Positions 27,910 through 38,147 of a stretch of DNA of 64,000 bases are shown here, piece after piece. How positions within the stretch are numbered: the stretch's first letter is position 1; the number at the start of each line of letters is the position of its first letter. The position numbers and the translations under genes are program-made. The stretch is taken from NCBI RefSeq assembly GCF_001610875.1, contig NZ_CP011272.1, forward strand, positions 1,655,988-1,719,987. Direction: 5' to 3'. The notes below the pieces were generated by a model. The model searched no databases. It was not told the DNA's origin and saw only the letters and a program-made list of their open reading frames with translations. Origin of the DNA: Pirellula sp. SH-Sr6A. GTDB lineage: Bacteria > Planctomycetota > Planctomycetia > Pirellulales > Pirellulaceae.

Positions 27910-30900
27910 GTGATAGCCCCCCCATCCAGTGACGTTGTGGCTGGACCTTTCGGCTCGGACGAAATCATTGTCGCCCGGGCATTGGCCCGAGCGGAATCGC
28001 TTCTCCAGGCTGCACTGGCCCAGCAGACCATCCCGGAAAAGAAGGAAGCAGCGAAACTGGGACGGATGATGAACGACCCGGCTGGCAAGGCGTTTACGTT
28101 TGCGATGGTCGACGAAGTCTTCCGAAGCCACACACCCTCCAAAACGGCCGCATCGCTTCGGCGAGTCGTTGAACAATTCGGTGCACCTCAGTACATGCCT
28201 TGGACGGACCGGCTTTTGATTCAAGCGGGTGCGTTTGTCAGTCGCTTTCTCCCAGGTTTGGTAACCCGCGGAGTTGCAAAGCGGATGCAGATGGATAGTG
28301 CGCGCGTGATACTGCCTGGAGAGGCCGAGCCACTTCATCGCTACTTGACCCAGCGCACCCAAGATGGCTTTCGCCTCAATCTGAATCATTTGGGCGAAGC
28401 GGTCCTGGGGGAACAAGAAGCGAAGCATCGATTGGATGCGATCTTGGACCATTTAGCCGATCCTGCCGTGAGCTACATCTCCGTGAAGATCTCTGCGATC
28501 TTCAGCCAAATCAATTTGGTCGCATGGGAGGACTCGCTTCTCACGATTTGTGATCGATTGCGGATCCTTTATCGCGAGGGCATGAAGCGGGGCAAGTTCG
28601 TGAATTTGGACATGGAAGAGTACCGCGACTTGGCCTTGACCCTCGCTGCATTCCAATCGTTGTTGGATGAACCGGAGTTCCATCGCTATTCCGCCGGTAT
28701 TGTCTTGCAAGCCTACTTGCCGGACGCGTGGGACGCCCAGCGCACCTTGACCGCTTGGGCGCAGCAACGTGTTCAGAACGGAGGAGCGCCGATCAAGATC
28801 CGATTGGTGAAAGGTGCGAACCTTGCTATGGAATCGGTCGAAGCCGAATTGCACGGTTGGCATGCCGCGCCTTATGCGAGCAAACATGAGACTGATGCCA
28901 ATTTTCGAAGGATGATGGAGTACGGCTGCCAACCCGATCATGCCGCTGCGGTTCGATTAGGAGTGGCGAGCCACAATCTGTTCGATGTCGCCCTGGCTTT
29001 GACTCTTCGAGAGGTAAATCAAGTCGAATCATCTGTAGAAATCGAAATGCTCGAAGGCATGGCGAATCACCAAGCCAGAGCGGTACGCGATGATGCGAAG
29101 GGATTGCTCCTCTATGCACCTGCGGTGAAGCAAGACGATTTTCTCAGCGCTATGGCTTATTTGGTAAGGCGATTGGATGAGAACACGTCCCCTGAAAACT
29201 TCCTTAAGGACATGTTCGCCATTCGGCCCGGTTCGCCGGAGTGGGGGTATCAAAAAAAGCGGTTCCTCGATGGCTGGAAGGGGCGGAGTGAGGTCAGCGA
29301 TCGCTCTCGGCGCCTGACGGTGGCGATCGACGCGAGCCATTCCACACGATTCTTGAACGAGCCGGACACCGATTGGTCCCAACCTTCTCAACGGGAAGAG
29401 TTGACCCGTCACAGCGAGTGGTCTCCCAGCGCGATCCCCAGTCTGCCCATTCTGGACACGATGCTCGATGCAGCGGTCGAGGCGCAAACAAATTGGGAGG
29501 GCATGGGCTTTGAAGCGCGCGAAGAAGTCATGAATCGGCTGGCGGAAATCATGAGTCGCGATCGGTTCAAGACTTTGCATGCGTTGCGAATCGAGGGAAA
29601 GAAGGCGATCATGGATGGAGACGGGGAGGTTTCCGAGGCGATCGACTTCGCGCGTTATTACGCTCGCCATGCCCTTCCACCCGCTGGGTCGCATTCCGAG
29701 CCATTGGGTGTTGTAGCCGTTGTGTCCCCTTGGAATTTCCCCTACGCCATTCCAGCAGGCGGAGTGATTGCCGCACTGATGGCAGGGAACAGCGTCGTGC
29801 TGAAACCGGCCCCCACAACGGTGGGTCTGGCCTGGCATTTGGCGAACCAATTTTGGGAAGCGGGAGTCCCGCGCGATGTACTCCACTTTTATCCTTGCGC
29901 GAACGAGCAGGGGAAGGCGTTCCTGACGGATGAGCGGATCCATGCGATCGTCTTAACAGGCAGCTATGAGACCGCCAAATTATTCCATGGTTGGAGGCCC
30001 TCGCTACCACTTTATGCCGAGACTAGTGGTAAAAACGCGTTGGTCGTTACCGCCCACGCCGACCGAGAGCAGGCGATCAAGGATCTGGTGCGTTCGGCCT
30101 TTGGCCATTCCGGTCAGAAGTGCAGTGCCGCCAGCCTTGCGATTTTGGAGGGGGAGGTCTATGACGATGAAGGTTTCCGTCGCCAACTCCAAGACGCCGC
30201 CCGAAGTCTTGCTGTGGGTCCGACGAGCCACTGGCAAAATGGTGTGACTCCGTTCGTGATACCTACGACCGACAAACTGCATCGAGCCTTGACTACCCTC
30301 GACGAGGGGGAGACCTGGCTCGTGGAACCTCAACAACTTGCTGCACCGAACTTGTGGTCACCCGGCATCAAGTTTGGTGTGAGACCAGGCAGTTGGTTTC
30401 ATCAGACCGAGTGTTTCGGCCCTGTATTGGGATTGATGCGAGCGGAGAATCTCGACGACGCAATCGTCATGCAAAATGGAACCGATTACGGACTGACAGC
30501 GGGGATTCATTCTTTGAATCAAGAAGAGATCCGCTATTGGAAAGAACGGGTACAAGCGGGCAATCTGTACATCAACCGACCGATCACGGGAGCGATCGTG
30601 CAGCGGCAGCCCTTTGGAGGTTGGAAGAAGTCGTGCGTAGGACCGGGAGCCAAAGCGGGCGGTCCCAACTACGTTTGGTTGTTCCGAAGATTTGCCGACC
30701 CTTCCCATTTTTCTGGCGCGAGCGAAGTGGATTATGAGCAAGCTTGGCGCGAGCACTTTTCCGTCGAGCAGGACCCGAGCGAGTTGCGATGCGAATCCAA
30801 TGTGTTTCGGTATAGACCGTCGCGCGGTGTTGTGTTGCGGTTGGCACAACGTGACTTGAAAACCGTCGAACGAGCGCGGCTTGCGGCGCAGGTGACTCGA

Positions 30901-31164
30901 GTTCCACTTGAGATCAGCATCCGCGAGGAAGAGTCGGACGAAGCGTTTGCGAAGCGTTTGCCCGAGTTGGCCAAACGAGCGGAGTTTTTACGGACAACGG
31001 ACGCTCCTGCAGGCGTAATCCTGCGCGTTGCATTCGATGCGGGACTGCAATGGATTCACGGACCGTTGCTGTCGGCGGGGCGTATCGAATTGACACGATG
31101 GGTTCGGGAGCAGAGCGTCTCGCAGACGTTGCACCGCTATGGGCAACTGCCATCGAAAAGTTGA
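27910..31164 (+). CDS. putA: Bifunctional proline dehydrogenase / L-glutamate-gamma-semialdehyde dehydrogenase
   Basis: 1084 residues. It oxidises proline to glutamate in two steps using FAD then NAD. The proline dehydrogenase barrel spans roughly residues 100-450, with VSYISVKISAIF, RLVKGAN and YASKHETDANF. The aldehyde dehydrogenase domain spans about 520-1000, with VSPWNFPYAIPAGG, the general base in ETSGKNALVV and the catalytic cysteine in GHSGQKCSAAS. There is no N-terminal ribbon-helix-helix, so it is not a self-regulating PutA. GTG 27910 follows an AAGGAG site nine bases upstream. A further ~80 residues at the C-terminus are less typical. The divergent PAS-AraC gene is the likely regulator. 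Confidence 0.95.
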   Translation: MIAPPSSDVVAGPFGSDEIIVARALARAESLLQAALAQQTIPEKKEAAKLGRMMNDPAGKAFTFAMVDEVFRSHTPSKTAASLRRVVEQFGAPQYMPWTDRLLIQAGAFVSRFLPGLVTRGVAKRMQMDSARVILPGEAEPLHRYLTQRTQDGFRLNLNHLGEAVLGEQEAKHRLDAILDHLADPAVSYISVKISAIFSQINLVAWEDSLLTICDRLRILYREGMKRGKFVNLDMEEYRDLALTLAAFQSLLDEPEFHRYSAGIVLQAYLPDAWDAQRTLTAWAQQRVQNGGAPIKIRLVKGANLAMESVEAELHGWHAAPYASKHETDANFRRMMEYGCQPDHAAAVRLGVASHNLFDVALALTLREVNQVESSVEIEMLEGMANHQARAVRDDAKGLLLYAPAVKQDDFLSAMAYLVRRLDENTSPENFLKDMFAIRPGSPEWGYQKKRFLDGWKGRSEVSDRSRRLTVAIDASHSTRFLNEPDTDWSQPSQREELTRHSEWSPSAIPSLPILDTMLDAAVEAQTNWEGMGFEAREEVMNRLAEIMSRDRFKTLHALRIEGKKAIMDGDGEVSEAIDFARYYARHALPPAGSHSEPLGVVAVVSPWNFPYAIPAGGVIAALMAGNSVVLKPAPTTVGLAWHLANQFWEAGVPRDVLHFYPCANEQGKAFLTDERIHAIVLTGSYETAKLFHGWRPSLPLYAETSGKNALVVTAHADREQAIKDLVRSAFGHSGQKCSAASLAILEGEVYDDEGFRRQLQDAARSLAVGPTSHWQNGVTPFVIPTTDKLHRALTTLDEGETWLVEPQQLAAPNLWSPGIKFGVRPGSWFHQTECFGPVLGLMRAENLDDAIVMQNGTDYGLTAGIHSLNQEEIRYWKERVQAGNLYINRPITGAIVQRQPFGGWKKSCVGPGAKAGGPNYVWLFRRFADPSHFSGASEVDYEQAWREHFSVEQDPSELRCESNVFRYRPSRGVVLRLAQRDLKTVERARLAAQVTRVPLEISIREEESDEAFAKRLPELAKRAEFLRTTDAPAGVILRVAFDAGLQWIHGPLLSAGRIELTRWVREQSVSQTLHRYGQLPSKS

Positions 31165-31374
31165 TCTGGGACGGCGGCTTTGTTCCCTCAAAGGTGCTTC
31201 GGTGCGAAACTCGACTCACACCCTGGGAAGCGTGCTATCCCTCCCGTGCGCTGCGGGTTACGATAATCTCCTGCTATGCCCTGCTCACACTGCAGATTGA
31301 GAAAACTGCGAGTTGAGGATACTGCCGCGACGTTGCTACTTTGCATTACGTAAGGAAAGAAGGAACGAAGGACT

Positions 31375-33231
31375 ATGAGTCAGACCGCCATGGATGCCAA
31401 GTTGGAGGGTGTTACGAATTCTGGCACGCCGTTGAGCACCAATGTCCACTTGATTCGTTGGGTTCGCAAGATGGCTGCGTTGTGCAAGCCGGATCGTATT
31501 CACTGGGTGGATGGATCGCAGGAGGAATACGACCGGCTCTGCAATGAAATGGTCGACAAAGGGACTCTCATCCGACTGAATCAAGAAAAGTGGCCTGGTT
31601 GTTTTCTGGCCCGCTCCAACCCCAACGATGTGGCTCGCGTCGAGGATCGAACGTTCATCTGCAGTGCATCGAAGGACGCTGCGGGACCGACCAACAACTG
31701 GATGAATCCGTTCGAAATGAAGAAGAAGCTGCGCGAGCTCTTCGATGGCTGCATGCAAGGCAGAACGATGTATGTGCTCGCCTTTAGCATGGGTCCGGTC
31801 GGTTCTCCCATGTCGCAGATCGGAGTTCAGTTGACCGATTCGCCTTATGCGGTCGTGAATATGCGTATTATGGCCCGTATCGGCAAACCGGTATTTGAGC
31901 TGATCGATCGAGCCGACAAACGCGTCGTGCCTTGTTTGCATAGCGTGGGTATGCCGCTTCGAGAGGGAGAGTCCGATGTTTCGTGGCCTTGCAATCCCGA
32001 GAAGTACATCGTGCACTTTCCAGAGACTCGCGAGATCTGGAGCTATGGATCGGGATACGGAGGGAATGCGTTGTTGGGCAAGAAGTGTTTTGCTCTTCGA
32101 ATTGCATCGGTGATGGCGCGCGATGAAGGCTGGATGGCCGAGCACATGTTGATCCTAGGGGTCGAGGATCCGAAGGGTAAGAAGACTTATGTCGCAGCGG
32201 CTTTCCCGAGCGCTTGCGGGAAGACCAATTTCGCCATGCTGATTCCGCCAAAGCACTTCTCCGATCAAGGTTGGAAGGTGTGGACCGTGGGAGACGATAT
32301 CGCTTGGATCAAACCGGGACTGGACGGTCGACTGTATGCGATCAATCCGGAAGCGGGGTTCTTTGGCGTCGCACCTGGAACGGGCGATGCGACCAATCCA
32401 AACGCCATGGCTGCGTTGCGCAAGAATACGATCTTCACCAATGTCGCGCTCACCCCGGACGGAGGTGTTTGGTGGGAGGGTATGACGAAGGAACCGCCAC
32501 CGGAAGCGATCGATTGGCAAGGCAACCCATGGACACCGCAGTTGGCGAAAGAAAAGGGAATCAAAGCCGCGCATCCGAATTCCCGGTTCACGGCCCCTGC
32601 CTCGCAATGCCCCACGATCGATCCTGATTGGGAAAAACCCGAGGGTGTACCGATCAGCGCGATCATCTTCGGAGGTCGTCGCGCCACCACGATGCCGCTT
32701 GTATATCAAGCGTTCAACTGGAGTTGCGGCGTGTACATGGGCGCGACGATGGGAAGTGAAATGACTGCCGCAGCAGCAGGAACGATCGGAAAGGTGCGGC
32801 GCGATCCAATGGCTATGCTGCCATTCTGTGGCTACAACATGGGCGATTATTTCCGGCATTGGATTCACATGCAGCGATCGCTCACCGAGACGCCTCGCGT
32901 CTTCCACGTCAATTGGTTTCGCAAGGATACCAACGGCGAATTCTTATGGCCCGGTTTCGGGGAGAACATGCGAGTCCTCAAGTGGATTGTGGATCGTGCC
33001 AACGGTCATGGAGTGGGCAAGGAGACGCCCATCGGCTGGGTACCTCGCTACGCCGACATCGACTGGACAGGTCTCGATTTTTCCGAAGTGCGATTCAATG
33101 CATTGCAAAAGATCGATCGGGAAGCGTGGCGTCAGGAGATTCTCTCCCATGAAGAGCTATTCTTTGACCTGAAAAGTCACTTGCCCAAAGAGCTCATCTA
33201 CGAGCGCGAACTCCTCATTTGCAGGATGTAG
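31375..33231 (+). CDS. pckG: Phosphoenolpyruvate carboxykinase (GTP)
   Basis: 618 residues, the normal length for GTP-dependent PEPCK. It converts oxaloacetate to PEP in gluconeogenesis. Seen: [17 protein letters not shown] at the start, the kinase P-loop [13 protein letters not shown], the metal/GTP region [13 protein letters not shown], and [21 protein letters not shown] 31375 is preceded by AAGGA repeats. It follows putA by 210 bp on the same strand; proline breakdown feeding gluconeogenesis would link them. A 7-mer tract begins at its stop codon. Confidence 0.97.
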   Translation: MSQTAMDAKLEGVTNSGTPLSTNVHLIRWVRKMAALCKPDRIHWVDGSQEEYDRLCNEMVDKGTLIRLNQEKWPGCFLARSNPNDVARVEDRTFICSASKDAAGPTNNWMNPFEMKKKLRELFDGCMQGRTMYVLAFSMGPVGSPMSQIGVQLTDSPYAVVNMRIMARIGKPVFELIDRADKRVVPCLHSVGMPLREGESDVSWPCNPEKYIVHFPETREIWSYGSGYGGNALLGKKCFALRIASVMARDEGWMAEHMLILGVEDPKGKKTYVAAAFPSACGKTNFAMLIPPKHFSDQGWKVWTVGDDIAWIKPGLDGRLYAINPEAGFFGVAPGTGDATNPNAMAALRKNTIFTNVALTPDGGVWWEGMTKEPPPEAIDWQGNPWTPQLAKEKGIKAAHPNSRFTAPASQCPTIDPDWEKPEGVPISAIIFGGRRATTMPLVYQAFNWSCGVYMGATMGSEMTAAAAGTIGKVRRDPMAMLPFCGYNMGDYFRHWIHMQRSLTETPRVFHVNWFRKDTNGEFLWPGFGENMRVLKWIVDRANGHGVGKETPIGWVPRYADIDWTGLDFSEVRFNALQKIDREAWRQEILSHEELFFDLKSHLPKELIYERELLICRM

Positions 33232-33268
33232 GAGCACGGAGCATGGAGCATGGAGCATGGAGCACGAG
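33231..33268. repeat. Heptanucleotide tract 6, abutting the pckG stop codon
   Basis: Five 7-mers, GGAGCAC and GGAGCAT. The first G is the last base of the pckG TAG. This is the second tract in the window that begins exactly at a stop codon. Confidence 0.9.
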
Positions 33269-33790
33269 TGTATCAGTATCCGTGTCCGTACGTTAGTGCT
33301 CGGTAGGCGGAGAAAGCCGGTATCTGAACGTTGGTTCTACATTGGGAAACTGTCAGGACGACTGTTCGACATTGGCCAAAGGCCATAAACAACATAGCCT
33401 AGGGCAACGCCCTAGGTACGACACGCCCCGCACGACACTTATTGGCTGAAAGCCATAAACAAACCGTTGCACGTTACGACAGCATAGCCCGGGTGCAGAG
33501 ACGTAGCCCAGGTGCAGAAACGTAGATCGTTTGATATTCCTCGGGATCGTGACACCACCAGCGACGCCTAATTTGTGTATGGCCTTCAGCCAACAAACCA
33601 AATTTGGGAACCAAAACCTGGGGTGTTACCCCAGGCTATGTTGTGCATGCCCTTCAGGCAAAAGAAAACCGTCGAGGACGACGGTTCTACATAAGGCAAC
33701 CGTCGAGGACGACGGTTCTACATTGGGAAACCGTCGGGACCACGGTTCGACGTATGAAACCATCTGGACGATGGTTCCACGTTGGCCGTT
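33268..33790. repeat. Composite hairpin module, copy iii, with tandem AACCGTCG hairpins
   Basis: A leader (TATCAGTATCCG...GGTAGGCGGAGA) shared with copy iv is followed by the hairpins GGCC-AAA-GGCC, CCTAGGGC-AAC-GCCCTAGG and GGCT-GAAA-GCC at about 33373-33455. A reverse half (33575-33665) follows. Last come four ~30-bp tandem hairpins of the type AACCGTCG-AGGA-CGACGGTT, with compensated changes in the last (ACCATCTGGACGATGGT). No gene in 33232-33827. Confidence 0.88.
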
Positions 33791-33827
33791 GGCCATCTTG
33801 GAGGCCTTGCGGTCTGCAGCGGGGCGT

Positions 33828-34850
33828 TTAGAGGTAGAAACGTTGGATTCGATTGTTGCCGGAATCGACGACGTAGATGCGTTCTTTCGTATCGACGGCG
33901 ATGGCCCAAGGTTGATTTAGTTCCCCTGGCTTGCTTCCCGCTTGCCCCCAAGTCGCCACACTTTTGCCATTCCGGTCAAGTCGCTGAACCCGATGGTTTC
34001 CATATTCGCTCACCAGCAAGCCGTCACCGAACAAAGCCAAGCTGTACGGGTATTTGAACTGTCCCGGCTCGTCCCCTTCTTCGCCGAACATACGGAGGCA
34101 CCGAGGCTTGTCCCCTGTCCAGTCGATGACTTGCACGCGGTGATTGCAGGCGTCCGCTACCCACAGCCAACCTTCCGTATCGACGGCCAAACTTTGAGGG
34201 CGACTGAACTGAAGCGGTTCGCGCCCGTGTTCGCCCAAGCTTGCGATGTACTCTCCATTTGGGCTGTACTTATGAATGCGATCAAACTCGCCGTACTCGC
34301 CAAGCACAAATTCACCCGATGGAAGGCGGACGGCATCGGTAACGAATGCGAATTTGCCAGGCCCGCTGCCGTTGACCCCGCCGATCGTCCGCTCGTCGAG
34401 CAGATTTCCCTCGGCCGTGTAGAAGAGAAACCGAAAGTAATGCGTGTCGGCCACGATGAGCGTGCCATCCAAGTCGATGCTCAGACCGGTCGGTTTACCT
34501 TGTTCGATTTCCGGCGTTCGCCAACCGCGAACAAAAGTCCCTTCTTCATCGAAAACTTGGATGCGTCCGGTTTTGTCGACCACAAAGGCGCGGTTGGAAT
34601 CATCGATTGCGATGGCCCGTGGCTTTTGAAATCGACCATCCGCCATTCCCCGTTGGCCGATGATCGCATCGACTTGATAGGGAGTCTCGCTCTTCCGACC
34701 AGGAATACACCCTGTTAGCATCGCATGGGTCGCACCGATCGCTGTCGCTTTCATGGCGTGAACGAGCCAATCTCTCCTGGTCGAGGAAAGGCTCGGTTCA
34801 TTCATCGTCGCTATTCGATTCGGTATCATGGGGTGTTCTGTTGGCTCCAT
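33828..34850 (-). CDS. NHL-repeat beta-propeller lipoprotein
   Basis: 340 residues. A twin-arginine motif (STRRDWLVHAMKATAIG) leads to a lipobox (AMLTGC), so a Tat-exported lipoprotein is likely. The rest is six NHL-type blades, such as FQKPRAIAIDDSNRAFVVDKTGRIQVFD, FSRPQSLAVDTEGWLWVADACNHRVQVID and LNQPWAIAVDTKERIYVVDSGNNRIQRF. ATG 34850 is chosen because AAAGGA lies five bases upstream; ATGs at 34829 and 34805 are alternatives. It is divergent from rex with 35 bp between, so the two promoters would overlap. Ligand unknown. Confidence 0.88.
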   Translation of the reverse strand: MEPTEHPMIPNRIATMNEPSLSSTRRDWLVHAMKATAIGATHAMLTGCIPGRKSETPYQVDAIIGQRGMADGRFQKPRAIAIDDSNRAFVVDKTGRIQVFDEEGTFVRGWRTPEIEQGKPTGLSIDLDGTLIVADTHYFRFLFYTAEGNLLDERTIGGVNGSGPGKFAFVTDAVRLPSGEFVLGEYGEFDRIHKYSPNGEYIASLGEHGREPLQFSRPQSLAVDTEGWLWVADACNHRVQVIDWTGDKPRCLRMFGEEGDEPGQFKYPYSLALFGDGLLVSEYGNHRVQRLDRNGKSVATWGQAGSKPGELNQPWAIAVDTKERIYVVDSGNNRIQRFYL

Positions 34851-34885
34851 GCAAATCCTTTATCTTACGCGAAACCACTTCACTG

Positions 34886-35518
34886 ATGTTTTCTGACGCA
34901 ACGATCAGCCGATTGCCCCTTTATCTTCGAGAATTGCAACAGTTACAACGTGGAGGGAGCACTCGAGTGCAGAGCGGAGTTCTCGCGCGTCGATTGGGTC
35001 TGAACGACTCGCAGGTTCGCAGAGACTTATCCGGCTTCGGCCCCATGGGACAACGGGGAGTGGGCTACGAAATTCGGGGATTGATCGAAACCATTCAAAA
35101 CGCCTTGGGTGGAAATCGGTCTTGGAACGTCATCCTCGTCGGAGTGGGGAACCTGGGGACGGCGTTGTCGGGCTATCGCGGGTTCGAGCAACAAGGCTTT
35201 CAGTTGGTTGGGGCCTTTGACATCGATCCGAGCAAAATTGGAAAGAATCTTGGCAAGCTGCAAATCCAGTCCTTCGTCGCCCTAGAAGAATTCGTCGAAC
35301 GAGAAAAAGTGGAATTGGCGATTTTGTCCGTACCCGCAGCGTCGGCCCCGACTGTCGCGCGGCGGCTGGAATTGGTAGGGATTACAGGGATTCTGAACTT
35401 TGCCCCTGTCACGGTGACCCCTCCTCAGAGTTCTGTAACGATTGTCAACGTCGACTTAGCGGTGGAACTGCAGCGTCTGGCCTATGCCGTGTTGACGTCA
35501 AAAAAGGAAAACGAGTGA
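34886..35518 (+). CDS. rex: Redox-sensing transcriptional repressor Rex
   Basis: 210 residues, standard Rex length. The N-terminal winged helix contains RRLGLNDSQVRRDLSGFGPMGQRGVGY, almost the family consensus. The Rossmann domain has VILVGVGNLGTAL for NAD(H), and a C-terminal helix follows. It represses fermentation and respiration genes when NADH is low and is released when NADH is high. ATG 34886 gives the usual MFSDATISRLPLYLREL start. I saw no clear TTGTGAA/TTCACAA operator in the adjacent intergenic DNA. Confidence 0.96.
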   Translation: MFSDATISRLPLYLRELQQLQRGGSTRVQSGVLARRLGLNDSQVRRDLSGFGPMGQRGVGYEIRGLIETIQNALGGNRSWNVILVGVGNLGTALSGYRGFEQQGFQLVGAFDIDPSKIGKNLGKLQIQSFVALEEFVEREKVELAILSVPAASAPTVARRLELVGITGILNFAPVTVTPPQSSVTIVNVDLAVELQRLAYAVLTSKKENE

Positions 35519-35657
35519 GGCAGCACATGCCGGAGAACCCACTTTCCATTCGTTCCCATCACCGCGGGGACGGAAAATAGGGCGGGCTCTCGGAGCCAAA
35601 GTTGTGTATTCTATCTAAGGTCCTTTTCAATCGCCAAACCCGGACGGAACGATTGGT

Positions 35658-38090
35658 ATGCCACCGTTACACAAAATCTTGTTTAGCCCCCTCCTCGCGA
35701 GGGTGTTCGCCAGCTATTGGCTAGCTAGCATCGGGTTCGCAGCGACGGGCTCGATGGGCTTTGGGGCCGACGGACCCCTTCGATTCAATCGCGATATCCG
35801 TCCCCTACTTTCCGAGTATTGCTTGGCCTGCCATGGCTTTGACGCTTCCAAACGGGAGGCAGGTCTAAGGTTGGATACGTATGAGGGGGCGACAGCCGAA
35901 CTGGACTCAGGCGAGATTGCAGTAAGACCTGGGGATCCCGATGCGAGCGAACTGATAAGTCGCATCCTCTCGGAGGATGAAAGTTCGATGATGCCTCCTC
36001 CTGAATCGGGAAAGAAACTATCGCGAGAGCAAAAGGAACGGCTGACTCAGTGGATCCGGGACGGAGCTAAGTACGAACCCCATTGGGCCTTCGCAAAACC
36101 AGAGGCGTCTCTTCCACCAACCGATCCGAAACAGGTCGGTGATTTTGCAAATCCGATCGACGCGTTCATTTACCAAAAGCTGGAACAGCAGTCGATTGCT
36201 GCCTCACCTCGGGCAAGTGCGGAAACACTGCTCCGTCGAGTCTACCTCGATCTGATAGGTATCCCCCCAACACCGACCGAGATACAAGACTTCCAATCGG
36301 ACTATGCTTCGCGTGGTTTGAAGGCTTACACAGAGAGGGTGGAACAACTCCTTGAGAATCCGCATTACGGCGAAAAATGGGGGCGATGGTGGCTGGATCA
36401 AGCGAGATACGCAGATAGCCACGGCTACTCCATCGATGCTCCGCGTTCGATATGGCCTTATCGCGATTGGGTCATTCAGGCATTGAATGATGATATGGCA
36501 TTTGACCAATTCACGTTGGAGCAAATCGCCGGGGATCTACTCCCTCAAGCGACATCCTCGCAGATCGTCGCCACCGGTTTCCACCGCAATACGCAAATCA
36601 ATCAAGAGGGAGGAGTCGATCCCGAGCAGTTTCGCATCGAAAGCATTTTCGACCGCGTCGCGACGACAGGAACCGTCTTCCTCGGACTCACGGTAGGTTG
36701 CGCGCAATGCCACGATCATAAATTCGATCCGATCACGCAGAAGGAATACTACCGGCTCTTTGCGTTTTTCAACAACCAGGACGAACCAGAGCACAAAATT
36801 TTCCCCGAGGGAATCGATCCGGCCGCATTAAAAGCCGAGCGTGATTCAGCGATGCGTTCCCTCGATGACAAACTTCGCCCACTCGCCGAGAGCATCGAGC
36901 AGTGGGAGAAAGGGCTGGAGAAGGGCGAGCAGGAAAAATTGCCGAAGCCGGTGAAAGACGCTTTGAAAGTAGAGACAAAGAAACGCAATGCCCTGCATCG
37001 TGCATCGCTCTACACCGCCAGTCTTCAGCGAGAGAAAAACAGTCTTCAGCAAGAGAAAGAGGCCGAGACCGTCGATCCTGCGATCCGAGAGCTGCAGAAC
37101 CGAATCGTCGAGATCGACAGGGAGTTAGCCGCTGGGGTATCGACTCTGGTAATGAAGGAAAAGCCGGAGGGACGCAACACGACCGTCTTCATCCAAGGGG
37201 ATTTCACTCGCCCCGACGAACCGGTGCAGCCAGGTGTTCCGAGCGTGCTCCACCGTTTCGCGCCGCAAAGCGACAAACCCAACCGGCTCGATCTGGCGCG
37301 CTGGATTGTAGATCGGGAGAATCCCCTCACCGCGCGTGTCCTGGTAAACCGCGTATGGCAAGTCTACTTCGGACGGGGGATTGTCGAGACGGAAAATGAC
37401 TTTGGATTGCAGAGCGCGGTTCCCACCCATCCCGAGTTGCTGGACTGGCTAGCGATCGACTGGATGAAGGGTGGCTGGAGTTTGAAGTCCTTACATCGCA
37501 GAATTGTCTGCTCGGACGCCTACACGCGAAGCTCACTTGGGCGCAGCGACTTGATCCATGTTGATCGCGACAATTACTGGTTAGCAAAACAGAATCGCCT
37601 TCGGTTGGACGCGGAGTTGGTCCGAGATGTGGGGCTGGCCGCCAGCGGATTGCTCAGTCCCAAATTGGGAGGGCCTCCCGTCTTCCCACCGATCCCGGAT
37701 GGTGTCATGACACAGGGGCAAGTTAAAAGGGAATGGAAAGTGAGCCAGGGCGAGGACCGCTACCGCCGAGGGGTTTACACCTTTATCTTCCGCGCCACGC
37801 CACCCCCTTCTCTGAACGTGTTCGATGCACCGGAGGGAAACAGCAGTTGCACACGCCGCAATCGAAGCAACACGCCCCTTCAGGCTTTGACCCTTCTCAA
37901 TGACTCCGCCTTTGTGGAATTCGCGCAAGCTCTCTCGAAGATCGTCGAGCGCGAAGGAGTGGAGGTTGCCTTTCAGCGCTGTACGTCTCGATTGCCTACG
38001 GAAGAGGAACTGGCGGTTCTTCGCCAGCTTGATCCGTTTAGCGCGGCGAGGGTTCTCCTCAACCTCGATGAAACGCTCACTCGCGAGTGA
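35658..38090 (+). CDS. PSCyt1-DUF1549-DUF1553 (PSD1) planctomycete cytochrome protein
   Basis: 810 residues with a likely signal peptide. Residues 44-130 are the PSCyt1 cytochrome-like domain with a CLACH haem motif (Cys55, Cys58, His59). Residues ~165-375 are DUF1549/PSCyt2 (PIDAFIYQKLE, RRVYLDLIGIPPTPTEI, WGRWWLDQARYADSHGY). A Lys/Glu-rich, probably coiled-coil linker sits near 390-490. The remainder is PSD1/DUF1553 (NPLTARVLVNRVWQVYFGRGIVET, ELLDWLAIDWMKGGWSLKSLHRRIV). It is paired with the DUF1501 gene 57 bp downstream, the usual arrangement in planctomycetes. The pair is thought to act at the cell surface on polymers; function is not established. Confidence 0.93.
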   Translation: MPPLHKILFSPLLARVFASYWLASIGFAATGSMGFGADGPLRFNRDIRPLLSEYCLACHGFDASKREAGLRLDTYEGATAELDSGEIAVRPGDPDASELISRILSEDESSMMPPPESGKKLSREQKERLTQWIRDGAKYEPHWAFAKPEASLPPTDPKQVGDFANPIDAFIYQKLEQQSIAASPRASAETLLRRVYLDLIGIPPTPTEIQDFQSDYASRGLKAYTERVEQLLENPHYGEKWGRWWLDQARYADSHGYSIDAPRSIWPYRDWVIQALNDDMAFDQFTLEQIAGDLLPQATSSQIVATGFHRNTQINQEGGVDPEQFRIESIFDRVATTGTVFLGLTVGCAQCHDHKFDPITQKEYYRLFAFFNNQDEPEHKIFPEGIDPAALKAERDSAMRSLDDKLRPLAESIEQWEKGLEKGEQEKLPKPVKDALKVETKKRNALHRASLYTASLQREKNSLQQEKEAETVDPAIRELQNRIVEIDRELAAGVSTLVMKEKPEGRNTTVFIQGDFTRPDEPVQPGVPSVLHRFAPQSDKPNRLDLARWIVDRENPLTARVLVNRVWQVYFGRGIVETENDFGLQSAVPTHPELLDWLAIDWMKGGWSLKSLHRRIVCSDAYTRSSLGRSDLIHVDRDNYWLAKQNRLRLDAELVRDVGLAASGLLSPKLGGPPVFPPIPDGVMTQGQVKREWKVSQGEDRYRRGVYTFIFRATPPPSLNVFDAPEGNSSCTRRNRSNTPLQALTLLNDSAFVEFAQALSKIVEREGVEVAFQRCTSRLPTEEELAVLRQLDPFSAARVLLNLDETLTRE

Positions 38091-38147
38091 GCTTGCGAAA
38101 GCGCATCCACGACAACCCAAGCCAATGGACAACGCCAGAACGAAATC

